Origin: an uncultured Lachnospiraceae bacterium
GTDB lineage: Bacteria > Bacillota > Clostridia > Lachnospirales > Lachnospiraceae
Assembly (NCBI GenBank): GCA_910589105.1
Contig: CAJUST010000021.1
Location: forward strand, 1-31,580
Direction: 5' to 3'
Length of the DNA stretch: 31,580 nt
Each line of letters begins with the position of its first letter. Within the stretch, counting starts at the first letter, position 1. This document shows, piece by piece, positions 23,623 to 31,580 of the stretch. The translations under genes and the position numbers were made by a program. Below the pieces are notes generated by a model. The model was given only the letters and a program-made list of their open reading frames with translations. It did no database searches and had not been told where the DNA came from.

Positions 23623-23655
23623 AAAAGTTATATAGAATTATGCGGAGGATAAGTT

Positions 23656-25029
23656 ATGAAAGTAAAAAGCAAAAATCCTATTAAGGGAATACGGCTGCGC
23701 ACCATAAACATCGGTATGATTTCCATATCCTGTATTCTCTACATACTGCTTATATGGGCAACGATCCATGCGTGGCAAAAATATGAACATCTGGTCTCCT
23801 CCACTGACGAATACATTCAGTGTGAAAAGAATGCGGCTCTTGTGGCTGACGGCTCAAATTATCTGACTGAGCAGGTACGCCTTTATACCGTTACTTTAGA
23901 TGAACAATATGTCCAAAATTATTTTACAGAAGTCTACGAGACCCGCCGAAGGGATTCCGTATTGGAACATTTGGAATCTTATGAAACCGGCCAAAAGACC
24001 TCCGGTTTTTTGCTGTCAGCGCTTGAATATTCAAATCAATTAATGGAAAAAGAAATATATTCTATGAAACTGATTGCCGTTTCGCAAAAACAGGATATGA
24101 AAGAATTTCCAGATATTCAAGAAGTTTCTCTAAAACCGGAAGATGAAACGTTAAAACCGGAAGAAATGATTGAAAAAGCCCGCGAACTTGTGTTTTCCTC
24201 AGATTACCAGAACTCTAAAGAACTGATTGTCAGCAATATATCTTCTTTTCTTGAGGAAATTATCAAAGACACCCAGCAGAAGCAATACGAAAGTTCCATG
24301 GATTTGAAAGGCATGATGCGTAAACAACAGTTATTAATCAGCATATTGTTTATCGAAAATCTGCTCGTATTTATTTTAATTATTCAATTAATCATAAAGC
24401 CTTTGCAAATCTATGTGAAAAATATTCAGAACGAAACTATGTTGGAGATCACAGGATCATATGAGTTTAAATATCTGGCTCTCACCTATAACAATATTTT
24501 TGAACTCAATGCCGCTAATGAAACGACGCTCCGCCATCAGGCAGAACATGATCCGCTGACCGGAATTATCAACCGCGGCGCATTCGATCAGTTAAAACAG
24601 TTCTTAAAAGCAAAATTAGATCCGATAGCCCTACTAATCATTGATGTAGATAAATTCAAACTTGTGAATGACGGATACGGGCACGAAACAGGTGACAAAG
24701 TGCTGCAAAAAGTAGCCCGTCTGTTAGAAGAAAGTTTCCGTTCCACAGACTTTCCGGCGCGCATCGGAGGAGACGAATTTGCAGTAATTATTACCGACAT
24801 TACAGAAGATTTAAAATCCGTAATTGAAACCAAAGTCAATGCAATAAATGACGCCCTGCTCCATCCAGACGACGGGCTTCCGGAAGTGTCGCTAAGCGTC
24901 GGAGCCGCATTTTCCGAAAGTGGATTTTCCGATGACCTCTACGGACACGCAGACGAAGCTTTATATGACGTCAAAAAACATGGACGCTGTGGACTTAGAT
25001 TTTACCAGAAAAAAGAACAGGAAGAATAA
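23656..25029 (+). CDS. Membrane-bound diguanylate cyclase with extracellular sensor
   Basis: A 457-residue protein. TM1 lies at about residues 19-39 and TM2 at about 226-248. Between them is a predominantly helical extracellular sensor domain resembling a four-helix bundle. After a short linker the GGDEF domain runs from about 295 to 450. It contains DPLTGIINRGAF, the active-site loop RIGGDEF (371-375 for GGDEF) and the inhibitory I-site Arg362-Ser-Thr-Asp365 five residues before it. The active site appears intact, so it should make c-di-GMP from two GTP with product inhibition. No EAL or HD-GYP domain is present. The ligand sensed is unknown. It stands alone between repeats and a strong terminator. 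Confidence 0.95.
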   Translation: MKVKSKNPIKGIRLRTINIGMISISCILYILLIWATIHAWQKYEHLVSSTDEYIQCEKNAALVADGSNYLTEQVRLYTVTLDEQYVQNYFTEVYETRRRDSVLEHLESYETGQKTSGFLLSALEYSNQLMEKEIYSMKLIAVSQKQDMKEFPDIQEVSLKPEDETLKPEEMIEKARELVFSSDYQNSKELIVSNISSFLEEIIKDTQQKQYESSMDLKGMMRKQQLLISILFIENLLVFILIIQLIIKPLQIYVKNIQNETMLEITGSYEFKYLALTYNNIFELNAANETTLRHQAEHDPLTGIINRGAFDQLKQFLKAKLDPIALLIIDVDKFKLVNDGYGHETGDKVLQKVARLLEESFRSTDFPARIGGDEFAVIITDITEDLKSVIETKVNAINDALLHPDDGLPEVSLSVGAAFSESGFSDDLYGHADEALYDVKKHGRCGLRFYQKKEQEE

Positions 25030-25040
25030 CCCATATTATA

Positions 25041-25085
25041 AACTGCCTTCTGTCTAAATAAAATCTGTACAGAAGGCAGTTTTTC
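25041..25085 (+). terminator. Terminator of the diguanylate cyclase gene
   Basis: aactgccttctgt (25041-25053) and acagaaggcagtt (25069-25081) form a perfect 13-bp stem with a 15-base loop, followed by a T run. Confidence 0.92.
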
Positions 25086-25156
25086 TCTAAATCCATCTTT
25101 CCTCTATCCTTGTTTTCTTCAATCGCTCCCTTTGCCTTTCTCCGCCGTATACAATA

Positions 25157-25190
25157 AAAAGCAGGCGCAGCTTTCGCTATGCCTGCTTTT
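25157..25190 (-). terminator. Terminator of the butyrate operon
   Basis: aaaagcaggc (25157-25166) and gcctgctttt (25181-25190) form a 10-bp stem with a 14-base loop. On the minus strand it is followed by a T-rich stretch, 21 bases past the etfA stop. It could also act on the plus strand. Confidence 0.85.
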
Positions 25191-25210
25191 CCTATTCTAA
25201 TAAAATTTTT

Positions 25211-26251
25211 CTACATTGCCTCTTTCAATGCTGCAGTCAATGCCGGAACGATTTTGTTCAAATCTCCTACAAGGCCATAATCTGCAACATCAAAGATTGG
25301 AGCATCTTCATCTTTATTGATTGCAACGATTAAGTCGGAATCTTCCATTCCGGCTACATGCTGGATTGCTCCTGAAATGCCGATTGCAAAATAAATCTGC
25401 GGACGAACAGTTTTTCCAGTCTGGCCAACCTGCAAATCTACCGGCTGCCAGCCGTTTTCAACTACTGCGCGGGAGCAGCTTACTGTTGCGCCAAGAACTT
25501 CAGCAAGATCGTCTAATAATTTAAAGTTTTCTTTGGAGCCAACGCCACGGCCGCCGGATACTAAAATCTTAGCATCCATGATATTTGCTGTCGTCTTCAC
25601 TGCTTTTACGACATTTAAGATTTCTACATAGCGGTTATCCGGCGTAAATCCCGGATTGTATTCCACAACGTTTGCTTTTGCGCCTTCAATCGGAGCAATT
25701 TTCTGCATAACGCCGGGACGCACAGTAGCCATCTGCGGACGGTTATCTGGACATGCGATTGTCGCAATCGTATTTCCGCCGAATGCCGGACGCGTCATCA
25801 AAAGTTGTTTGTGCTTCTGCTCGTCTTCTTTTCCCGGCTGAGCCACTAATGGAAAATCGCCGATTTCCAATACGGTACAGTCTGCAGTAAGACCCGTTGC
25901 CACTCTTGCAGAAACGGTCGGACCAAGGTCACGGCCAATCGCCGTAGCGCCAACTAACATTATCTCCGGTTTATATTCATTAATCACAGAAGAAAGCGCA
26001 TGCGCATATGGCTCTGTCCTGTAATCTTTCAACTGCGGATCATCTACAACAATGACTTTATCAGCGCCATATACTGCCAACTCATCTGCAAGGCCCTTTA
26101 CATCAGATCCGATTAATACTGCTGTTACATCTGTCTCTAAATCTTTTGCCAAGTCTTTTGCTTTTCCAAGTAATTCAAATGCAACGCCGTCTAATACGTT
26201 GTCTACCTGCTGCGCAAAGACATATACTCCTTTATATTCTTCTAAACCCAT
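25211..26251 (-). CDS. etfA: Electron transfer flavoprotein subunit alpha
   Basis: A 346-residue subunit from the ATG at 26251, which is preceded by GGTGAT; GTG codons at 26263 and 26260 would add four residues and three residues and look like part of the binding site. The C-terminal FAD-binding region is intact: SGGRGVGSKENF, SRAVVENGW, VGQTGKTVRPQIYFAIGISG and QHVAGM. With EtfB it forms the flavoprotein that takes electrons from NADH and, with butyryl-CoA dehydrogenase, bifurcates them to crotonyl-CoA and ferredoxin. It is the last gene of the operon, 26 bases after etfB. Confidence 0.96.
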   Translation of the reverse strand: MGLEEYKGVYVFAQQVDNVLDGVAFELLGKAKDLAKDLETDVTAVLIGSDVKGLADELAVYGADKVIVVDDPQLKDYRTEPYAHALSSVINEYKPEIMLVGATAIGRDLGPTVSARVATGLTADCTVLEIGDFPLVAQPGKEDEQKHKQLLMTRPAFGGNTIATIACPDNRPQMATVRPGVMQKIAPIEGAKANVVEYNPGFTPDNRYVEILNVVKAVKTTANIMDAKILVSGGRGVGSKENFKLLDDLAEVLGATVSCSRAVVENGWQPVDLQVGQTGKTVRPQIYFAIGISGAIQHVAGMEDSDLIVAINKDEDAPIFDVADYGLVGDLNKIVPALTAALKEAM

Positions 26252-26277
26252 TGTAATCACCACTTTTCCTTTTTTTA

Positions 26278-27060
26278 TTAGATAATATGTTTTTCTTTAA
26301 ACTTGCCCATCAGGAAAGCAACCGCTTCATCTGTATCAAGCGTTACTTTCTCACCTGCGCCTTTGCGGACTTTATCGGATGCTTTTGCAATCTTCGTTGG
26401 AGAGCCTTTTAAACCAAGGTTTGCATCGTCTACATCTTTTAAGTCTGCCCTGCCCCATACAGTCACTTCTTTGTCATATGCATCGAAGATTCCGCCTGGA
26501 GTCATGTAACGCGGCTCGTTTAATTCAGATAAAGCCGTAATCAAACAAGGCATAGCCACTTTTAATTCATGATATCTGTCTTCGTACTGGCGCTCTACCA
26601 CCACTGCATTGCCGTCAATTTTTATATTCTGCGCATAGGAAATCACCGGAAGCCCCAAATGCTCTGCAATCTGCGGTCCAACCTGAGCGGTATCGCCGTC
26701 GATTGCCTGACGTCCTGTAATGATTAAATCATACTCCAAGTTACGGATTGCGCCTGCAAGAGTTGTTGAAGTCGCCCATGTATCCGCTCCGCCTAACACT
26801 CTGTCCGTTACAAGGATTCCTTTATCCGCTCCCATTGCCATTGCTTCACGAAGCACTTCGTCAGCTTTTGGAAGCCCCATCGTGATAACGGTAACTTCCG
26901 CCCCGTTTTCTTCTTTTATTCTAAGCGCTGCCTCTAACCCTGCTTTGTCGTCTGGATTCATAATAGTAAGCATTGCAGCTCTGTTTAATGTACCGTCCGG
27001 GTTAAACTGTACGCCGCCTTTGGTATCCGGTACCTGTTTTACACATACAACTATCTTCAC
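26278..27060 (-). CDS. etfB: Electron transfer flavoprotein subunit beta
   Basis: A 260-residue subunit starting at a GTG at 27060 that follows AAGGAG by eight bases; this gives the family-typical N-terminus V/MKIVVCVKQVPDT. A GTG at 27069 lies inside the binding site. Conserved MGADKGILVTDR, TGRQAIDGDTAQVGPQ and the EtfB signature near VERQYEDRYHELKVAMPCL are present. In clostridial Bcd-Etf complexes this subunit holds the bifurcating FAD that reacts with NADH. It lies 49 bases after bcd. Confidence 0.96.
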   Translation of the reverse strand: MKIVVCVKQVPDTKGGVQFNPDGTLNRAAMLTIMNPDDKAGLEAALRIKEENGAEVTVITMGLPKADEVLREAMAMGADKGILVTDRVLGGADTWATSTTLAGAIRNLEYDLIITGRQAIDGDTAQVGPQIAEHLGLPVISYAQNIKIDGNAVVVERQYEDRYHELKVAMPCLITALSELNEPRYMTPGGIFDAYDKEVTVWGRADLKDVDDANLGLKGSPTKIAKASDKVRKGAGEKVTLDTDEAVAFLMGKFKEKHII

Positions 27061-27109
27061 GGTATTCACTCCTTATATTTTGTTTATTGGTTGTCGCTTT
27101 TTATTACGG

Positions 27110-28264
27110 CTATCTTAACAATGCGCCGGAAATTACCATTCTCTGCACTTCAGAAGTTCCCTCATAGATCTCGGTAATCTTCGCATCACGCATCATACGC
27201 TCTACGTCATATTCCCTGATATATCCATATCCGCCAAATAACTGTACAACTTCTGTCGTTACAGCCATAGCTGTCTCTGCCGCGAATAATTTTGCTTTTG
27301 CGGCTTCTACGGAATATACTTTCTGAGTCGCTTTTGCCATAGCCGCTTTGTAAACCAATAACTGCGCAGCTTCAATTCTTGCAGCCATATCTGCAATCTT
27401 AAACTGTGTATTCTGCTGCTGCGCAATCGAACGGCCGAACTGTTTTCTTTCTTTTGTATAGGCAATTACTCTGTCTAATGCGCCTTCCGCAATGCCAAGC
27501 GCCTGCGCAGCGATACCGATACGTCCGCCGTCAAGCGTATGCATAGCGATTGGGAAGCCTTTTCCTTCCGGTCCTAATAAATTCTCTTTCGGAATCCTGC
27601 AATCTTCAAAAATCAACTCATATGTGGAAGATCCACGGATACCCATTTTCTTCTCTTTTGTTCCAAAAGAGAATCCCGGAGCGCCCTTATCTACAATAAA
27701 TGCGGAGAAATTCTTTTTCTTCCTGCCCCTCTTGTCTGTTGTAACGTTTGTAATCGCAATTACAATGTAAACATCTGCCACTTTACCATTTGTAATAAAG
27801 CACTTCGAACCGTTTAACACCCATTCATCGCCATCAAGAACCGCTTTTGTCTGCGCGCCCTGCGCGTCCGTTCCTGCGCCCGGCTCCGTTAATGCAAACG
27901 CGCCGATTTTCTCTCCGGTTGCAAGCGGTTTTACATACTTCTGCTTCTGTTCTTCCGAACCATATGTCAAAATCGGATCAATGCAAAGAGAAGTGTGCGC
28001 CGATACGATAACGCCTGTTGTGCCGCAGACTTTTGAAAGTTCTTCTACGCACATTACATATGTAAGCGGGTCACAGCCCTGTCCGCCGTACTCTTTTGGA
28101 ACCGGAATCCCCATGAAACCTAACTTCTGCATTTTCTTTACGGTTTCCATTGGAAATTCTTCTGTCTCATCCACTTCCTGAGCCAGAGGTTTCACTTCGT
28201 TTTCAGCAAAATCCCTAAATAAAGATCTCGCCATTTCATGTTTTTTATCTAAACCGAAATCCAT
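27110..28264 (-). CDS. bcd: Short-chain (butyryl-CoA) acyl-CoA dehydrogenase
   Basis: A 384-residue flavoenzyme that reduces crotonyl-CoA to butyryl-CoA. Landmarks are FALTEPGAGTDAQG and WVLNGSKCFITNG for FAD and substrate binding, RKQFGRSI, QLFGGYGY and the catalytic base Glu368 in TEIYEGTSEVQR. Length and the Glu position match short-chain dehydrogenases. The start follows GGAGG. The adjacent etfBA genes supply its electron partner, so it likely acts in the energy-conserving bifurcating complex. Confidence 0.96.
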   Translation of the reverse strand: MDFGLDKKHEMARSLFRDFAENEVKPLAQEVDETEEFPMETVKKMQKLGFMGIPVPKEYGGQGCDPLTYVMCVEELSKVCGTTGVIVSAHTSLCIDPILTYGSEEQKQKYVKPLATGEKIGAFALTEPGAGTDAQGAQTKAVLDGDEWVLNGSKCFITNGKVADVYIVIAITNVTTDKRGRKKKNFSAFIVDKGAPGFSFGTKEKKMGIRGSSTYELIFEDCRIPKENLLGPEGKGFPIAMHTLDGGRIGIAAQALGIAEGALDRVIAYTKERKQFGRSIAQQQNTQFKIADMAARIEAAQLLVYKAAMAKATQKVYSVEAAKAKLFAAETAMAVTTEVVQLFGGYGYIREYDVERMMRDAKITEIYEGTSEVQRMVISGALLR

Positions 28265-28328
28265 GATTCATATTCCTCCATGTCTTATAATTTTACAAAT
28301 TCACTGTCTGCTGGCAAATGCCCGTTCT

Positions 28329-29201
28329 TTACTGAGCGTCGATTGGCGTCTTTGTACGGTCTGCATTGTAAATGTAGAATCCTTTTCCGCTCTTTGCGCC
28401 AAGGTTGCCGCCACGTACCATTTTGCGGATTAACGGACATGCGCGGTATTTGCTGTCGCCTGTCTCATTGTAAAGAACATCCATAATTGCAAGGCAGATG
28501 TCAAGACCGATAAAATCGCCTAACTCTAATGGCCCCATCGGATGATTTGCGCCAAGTTTCATAGCCGTGTCAATTCCGGCAACGTCTGAAACGCCTTCCA
28601 TTTTGATGAAAGCAGCTTCATTTATCATCGGAATTAAGATACGGTTTACAACAAAGCCTGCCGCTTCATTTACCTGTACCGGAGTTTTGCCGATTTCTTC
28701 GGAAATCTTCTTAATCGCATCCACTGTTTCAACCGGAGTGTTTACGCCTGCGATTACTTCGATTAATTTCATGCGGTCTGCCGGATTAAAGAAGTGCATT
28801 CCAATCATTGGACGCGTCAGGCCGTTTCCGATTTCCGTAATGGAAAGGCTTGAAGTATTGGATGCGAAAATGCACTCTGGTTTTGCGATTTTATCTAACT
28901 CTGAGAAAGTGGTTTTCTTTACTTCCATGTTCTCAAAAGCGGCTTCTACGATTAAATCACAATCTGCGCAAAGATCTTCTTTTAATCCCGGCGTAATCTT
29001 CGTGAGAATGGCATCAACTGCTTCCTGTGTCATTTTGCCTTTTTCCACTAATCTGGCATATCCTTTCTGGATTTTTGCCTTTCCGCCGTCTGCCCACTCC
29101 TGTTTGATGTCACAAAGCGCAACTTCATACCCATCAATCTGGGCAAATGCTTTTGCAATGCCCTGTCCCATGGTTCCTGCGCCGATAACTCCTACTTTCA
29201 T
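28329..29201 (-). CDS. hbd: 3-hydroxybutyryl-CoA dehydrogenase
   Basis: A 290-residue enzyme that reduces acetoacetyl-CoA to 3-hydroxybutyryl-CoA. The N-terminal Rossmann motif GVIGAGTMGQGIA (5-17), the SNTSSLSITE loop (Ser117) and the catalytic GMHFFNPADRMKLIEV region with His136 are present. The C-terminal domain is complete, ending in SGKGFYIYN. Residue Asp31 after the second strand points to NAD(H) rather than NADP(H) use. It starts seven bases after AAGGAGG and lies 43 bases after thl. In many relatives a crotonase gene sits beside this one; here it does not. Confidence 0.97.
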   Translation of the reverse strand: MKVGVIGAGTMGQGIAKAFAQIDGYEVALCDIKQEWADGGKAKIQKGYARLVEKGKMTQEAVDAILTKITPGLKEDLCADCDLIVEAAFENMEVKKTTFSELDKIAKPECIFASNTSSLSITEIGNGLTRPMIGMHFFNPADRMKLIEVIAGVNTPVETVDAIKKISEEIGKTPVQVNEAAGFVVNRILIPMINEAAFIKMEGVSDVAGIDTAMKLGANHPMGPLELGDFIGLDICLAIMDVLYNETGDSKYRACPLIRKMVRGGNLGAKSGKGFYIYNADRTKTPIDAQ

Positions 29202-29244
29202 TGTAGTTCCTCCTTGATTTGATTTATTTTAAAATGAAATTCCA

Positions 29245-30429
29245 TTAATCTCTTTCCACAATGGTAGAGCAGCCCATGCCGCCGCCAATGCAAAGCGTTG
29301 CAAGGCCTTTCTTCGCATCTCTTTTCTGCATTTCATGCAGCAATGTCACTAAAATACGGCAGCCGGAAGCTCCTACCGGATGTCCGAGAGCGATAGCCCC
29401 GCCGTTTACGTTTACTTTATCCATATTGAAGCACAAATCTCTGGCAACTGCGATAGACTGCGCCGCAAATGCTTCGTTTGCTTCAATTAAGTCCATATCG
29501 TCAATGCTCATGCCTGTTTTTTCAAGAACTTTCTTTGTGGAAGCAACCGGACCTACGCCCATAATGGTCGGGTCTACGCCGCCCAATGCGCCTGCAATCC
29601 AAGTAGCCATTGGCGTTACGCCGAGTTCTTTTGCTTTTTCTTCGCTCATTACAACCATTGCCGCAGCGCCGTCATTGATGCCGGAAGCGTTTCCTGCCGT
29701 TACAAGACCGCCTTCTTTGCCAGAGCAGCATTTTAAGTTTGCAAGGCCTTCTGCAGTTGTGCCGGCGCGGGGTCCTTCGTCTTTTGCAAACATAACGGTT
29801 TCTCTTTTCACTTTAACCGGAACCGGAACGATTTCATCGTCAAATCTGCCTTCTGCAACCGCTTTTTCGCATTTCTGCTGGCTGTTTGCTGAAAACTCAT
29901 CTAATTCTTCACGTTTAATGCCATATTTATCACATACGTTTTCCGCTGTAATCATCATGTGATAATGGTTGAATGCGTCTGTCAATGCATCGTTTACCAT
30001 GGTGTCGATAATGGTCGCATTGTTCATACGGTATCCAAAACGGGCTTTTGTCATCGCGTATGGAGCCATGGACATATTTTCCATGCCGCCGGCAACTACA
30101 ACGTCTGCCTGACCGGACATAATTAAGCTTGCAGCTTCGTTGACACATTTTAAACCGGAACCGCATACAACGTTTAAAGTGAATGCCGGAACTTCGATTG
30201 GAAGCCCTGCTTTAATCGATGCCTGACGGGCTACGTTCTGTCCCTGAGCCGCCTGAATTACGCATCCCATCATTACTTCGTCAACCTGCTCCGGTTTTAC
30301 ACCTGCGCGATTTAATGCTTCTTTGATTACGATTGCGCCTAAATCAGCCGCCGGAGTGTTGCTCAATGCTCCGCCCATTTTTCCGATTGCTGTACGGCAT
30401 GCGCCTGCTAAAACTACTTTCTTTGCCAT
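29245..30429 (-). CDS. thl: Acetyl-CoA C-acetyltransferase (thiolase)
   Basis: A 394-residue biosynthetic thiolase condensing two acetyl-CoA to acetoacetyl-CoA. Active-site residues are Cys89 in NVVCGSGLKC, His350 in LGHPVGASGCR and Cys380 in CIGGGMGCS. The NEAFAAQ and GGMENMS motifs are also complete. It is the first gene of the butyrate operon, behind an AAGGAGA ribosome binding site. The leader contains a Rex-type operator and a promoter at 30536-30564. Confidence 0.97.
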   Translation of the reverse strand: MAKKVVLAGACRTAIGKMGGALSNTPAADLGAIVIKEALNRAGVKPEQVDEVMMGCVIQAAQGQNVARQASIKAGLPIEVPAFTLNVVCGSGLKCVNEAASLIMSGQADVVVAGGMENMSMAPYAMTKARFGYRMNNATIIDTMVNDALTDAFNHYHMMITAENVCDKYGIKREELDEFSANSQQKCEKAVAEGRFDDEIVPVPVKVKRETVMFAKDEGPRAGTTAEGLANLKCCSGKEGGLVTAGNASGINDGAAAMVVMSEEKAKELGVTPMATWIAGALGGVDPTIMGVGPVASTKKVLEKTGMSIDDMDLIEANEAFAAQSIAVARDLCFNMDKVNVNGGAIALGHPVGASGCRILVTLLHEMQKRDAKKGLATLCIGGGMGCSTIVERD

Positions 30430-30465
30430 TTTTTCGTCTCCTTATTTTTATTTTTAGTTCGAACG

Positions 30466-30483
30466 CTGTTAATTTTTTAACAA
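30466..30483 (-). promoter_or_regulatory. Rex-type operator in the thl leader
   Basis: On the minus strand the sequence is TTGTTAAAAAATTAACAG. It fits the clostridial Rex consensus TTGTTAANNNNTTAACAA at 13 of 14 defined positions. It lies about 46-63 bases after the predicted transcription start, so binding would act as a roadblock. Rex senses NADH/NAD+ and controls butyrate genes in several clostridia. Confidence 0.75.
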
Positions 30484-30535
30484 TCTTGGTTAAAAAAATA
30501 TTTCAGCTCGTCCGAAACTGTTTTTTTACTATATA

Positions 30536-30564
30536 ACAGTATCATATATTGTTTTTTTTTGCAA
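30536..30564 (-). promoter_or_regulatory. Promoter of the butyrate operon
   Basis: On the minus strand TTGCAA (30564-30559), a 17-base spacer and TACTGT (30541-30536), with TG one base before the -10 (extended -10). A 6-bp inverted repeat ACTGTT/AACAGT (30517-30522 and 30535-30540) overlaps the -10 and start point and might be a second operator; that is weak. Confidence 0.6.
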
Positions 30565-30670
30565 GGATTTCGGCAGGAATTTTTTTGTTTTTACAAGAAA
30601 AGCTACGCCCGTAAAAACGTCCGCATATTTGATAACAAAAATTTTCTTCGGGTGAAAATGGATATAGAAA

Positions 30671-30736
30671 GGGAACCCCTTTTTGTGATAGAGTTTAAGA
30701 GCCTAACCAAAACCCTCACAAAAAAAAGGAGTTCCC
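30671..30736 (+). repeat. Inverted repeat hiding the ribosome binding site of the transposase remnant
   Basis: The arm 30671-30688 (gggaacccctttttgtga) can pair with 30716-30736 (starting tcacaaaaaaaa, ending ggagttccc), with three extra A residues, around a 27-base loop. The 3' arm contains the AAGGAG site for the ATG at 30738. Such structures limit read-through expression of transposases; it could instead be an element end. Confidence 0.65.
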
Positions 30737-30737
30737 C

Positions 30738-30890
30738 ATGCTTAACAGCATACTCTTTTTTGAACAGTTCTGCATCAAAAACTTTGAAAAACTGGAAGAC
30801 GAATTTCTGAAAAATCCCATAAGCTTTGCAGAGTATGTTATGCTGCGCGAGAGCGCTTTCCGTCAGAAATCGAGGGTGGACTGGCTATAA
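30738..30890 (+). pseudogene. Transposase remnant, ISLre2-like (UPF0236) N-terminus
   Basis: A 50-codon frame with ribosome binding site AAGGAG. The first about 35 residues (MLNSILFFEQFCIKNFEKLE, then DEFLKNPISFAEYV) look like the N-terminus of an ISLre2-family transposase, which normally has over 400 residues. After Val34 the sequence departs (MLRESAFRQKSRVDWL) and stops, so most of the gene is gone. No right end or target duplication was found. The family call is from memory of this N-terminal pattern and is uncertain. Confidence 0.45.
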
Positions 30891-30955
30891 CGAGAATTCC
30901 CAGTTCCGCCGCCACTCTGCGGCTTAAAGTATGCTGAATGCGCCGTGTTCTAGGA

Positions 30956-31580
30956 TCAGTCAGAGTTCTGTTTCAGATAGGCCTCCACTCTTGTTTTTAC
31001 ATTTTCCCGCAGATTTTCATAATAAAAGTCATAATCATGGGAGTGCAAACTTTCCGGTCCGAATAAAGCCGCCGGGGCATACTCCACATTCTTTGCTGTG
31101 CAGATAACTACGCCGCGCTCCGTATCCACCTGCGCGTCTGCAACTCCATTTATGATTTCATATTCTCCTGTTTCCTCATTCAGAATTCGACTTCCCAGAT
31201 TTTCCTCAAATCCGGCGCAGGTATCGTCCCGCTTCCAGTTAATGGGGTTTATGCTGATGGCTCCTGGTTCCACAACCAGATTATACTGTCCTTTGTTTCC
31301 CTCTCCTTCCGTATTCCATGATACAATGACGCCTGTATCGTCAGCGCCTTCAGCAAATTTTAGATACGGATGTTCTTCCAGAAACGTTTCGGTAATGGAA
31401 AATCCGATGGGATATGCCGCAACCATACGCTCATAGTATTCTGGATGCGCCTGCATATATTCCCCAAGGACAATTTTTGTCATTATGGAACCCTGCGAGT
31501 GCCCTGCAAGAATAAAAGGCCTGCCTTCGTTATAATGTTCAAAATAATAATCCAAAGCGGCATATATGTCTGTGCGCTGT
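30956..31580 (-). CDS. DUF3089-type alpha/beta hydrolase, 3' part (runs off window)
   Basis: The frame is open from the window edge to a stop at 30956. The visible 208 residues begin QRTDIYAALDYYFEHYNEGR and contain the nucleophile elbow GHSQGS. The codon at 31555 is an internal TTG, not a start. The nucleophile Ser, later Asp candidates in the GADDTG and DAQVD regions, and the terminal LHSHDYDFYY with its His agree with the DUF3089 lipase-like family. Substrate is unknown; the N-terminus, which may include a signal peptide, is outside the window. It is separated from thl by the transposase remnant. Confidence 0.85.
   Translation of the reverse strand, partial: QRTDIYAALDYYFEHYNEGRPFILAGHSQGSIMTKIVLGEYMQAHPEYYERMVAAYPIGFSITETFLEEHPYLKFAEGADDTGVIVSWNTEGEGNKGQYNLVVEPGAISINPINWKRDDTCAGFEENLGSRILNEETGEYEIINGVADAQVDTERGVVICTAKNVEYAPAALFGPESLHSHDYDFYYENLRENVKTRVEAYLKQNSD

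Noticed and set aside
30567..30660. Short inverted repeats (for example gtttttac/gtaaaaac at 30587 and 30611) as a terminator or element end
   Set aside because: Short arms in A+T-rich DNA, no flanking gene end or matching partner; likely chance.

Overview
The window looks like a chromosomal segment from an anaerobic, low-to-moderate-GC Firmicute, most probably a butyrate-producing member of Lachnospiraceae (Clostridia). The reasons are strong AGGAGG-type ribosome binding sites, a thl-hbd-bcd-etfB-etfA butyrate operon, an EcfA1-EcfA2-EcfT-TruA block, and many tightly packed, overlapping genes on the minus strand. No rRNA, tRNA, CRISPR array or intact mobile element was seen. The genus cannot be fixed from sequence reading alone.

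Layout, left to right. Positions 1-306 hold the 5' end of a purL-like gene leaving the window. At 524-931 is a small unrecognised gene behind a fully consensus promoter, followed by a degenerate duplicate of its own 3' end and a terminator. Next come an O6-methylguanine repair methyltransferase (minus) and a divergent LysR regulator (plus). From about 11.5 kb down to 2.6 kb runs one long minus-strand gene string: HypE/AIR-synthase-like protein, Lrp/AsnC regulator, class I/II aminotransferase, TrmL, EcfA1, EcfA2, EcfT, TruA, and a RecB/Cas4-like nuclease fused to a Rad3/DinG helicase. Upstream lie a VanW-family envelope protein with an alanine-rich tail, an unlisted 34-residue membrane peptide, and a TM-TPR-like protein on the plus strand.

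From 14.0 to 20.3 kb is a candidate cell-envelope O-acylation module: an AlgI/DltB-like MBOAT, a membrane-anchored SGNH protein of the DltD/AlgX type, a secreted Big2-SGNH esterase and a DEDDh exonuclease in one minus operon. An acyltransferase-3 membrane protein is transcribed divergently from it. From 20.3 to 23.1 kb is a three-gene minus operon: an unknown protein, a B12-binding-type radical SAM protein and endonuclease III. A membrane diguanylate cyclase on the plus strand (23.7-25.0 kb) is preceded by two 20-bp direct repeats.

The right end is the butyrate operon (25.2-30.4 kb, minus), which condenses acetyl-CoA and reduces it to butyryl-CoA. It lacks a crotonase gene and carries a near-perfect Rex operator in its leader, which suggests control by the NADH/NAD+ ratio. 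Beyond it are a transposase remnant and the 3' part of a DUF3089-type alpha/beta hydrolase that runs off the window.
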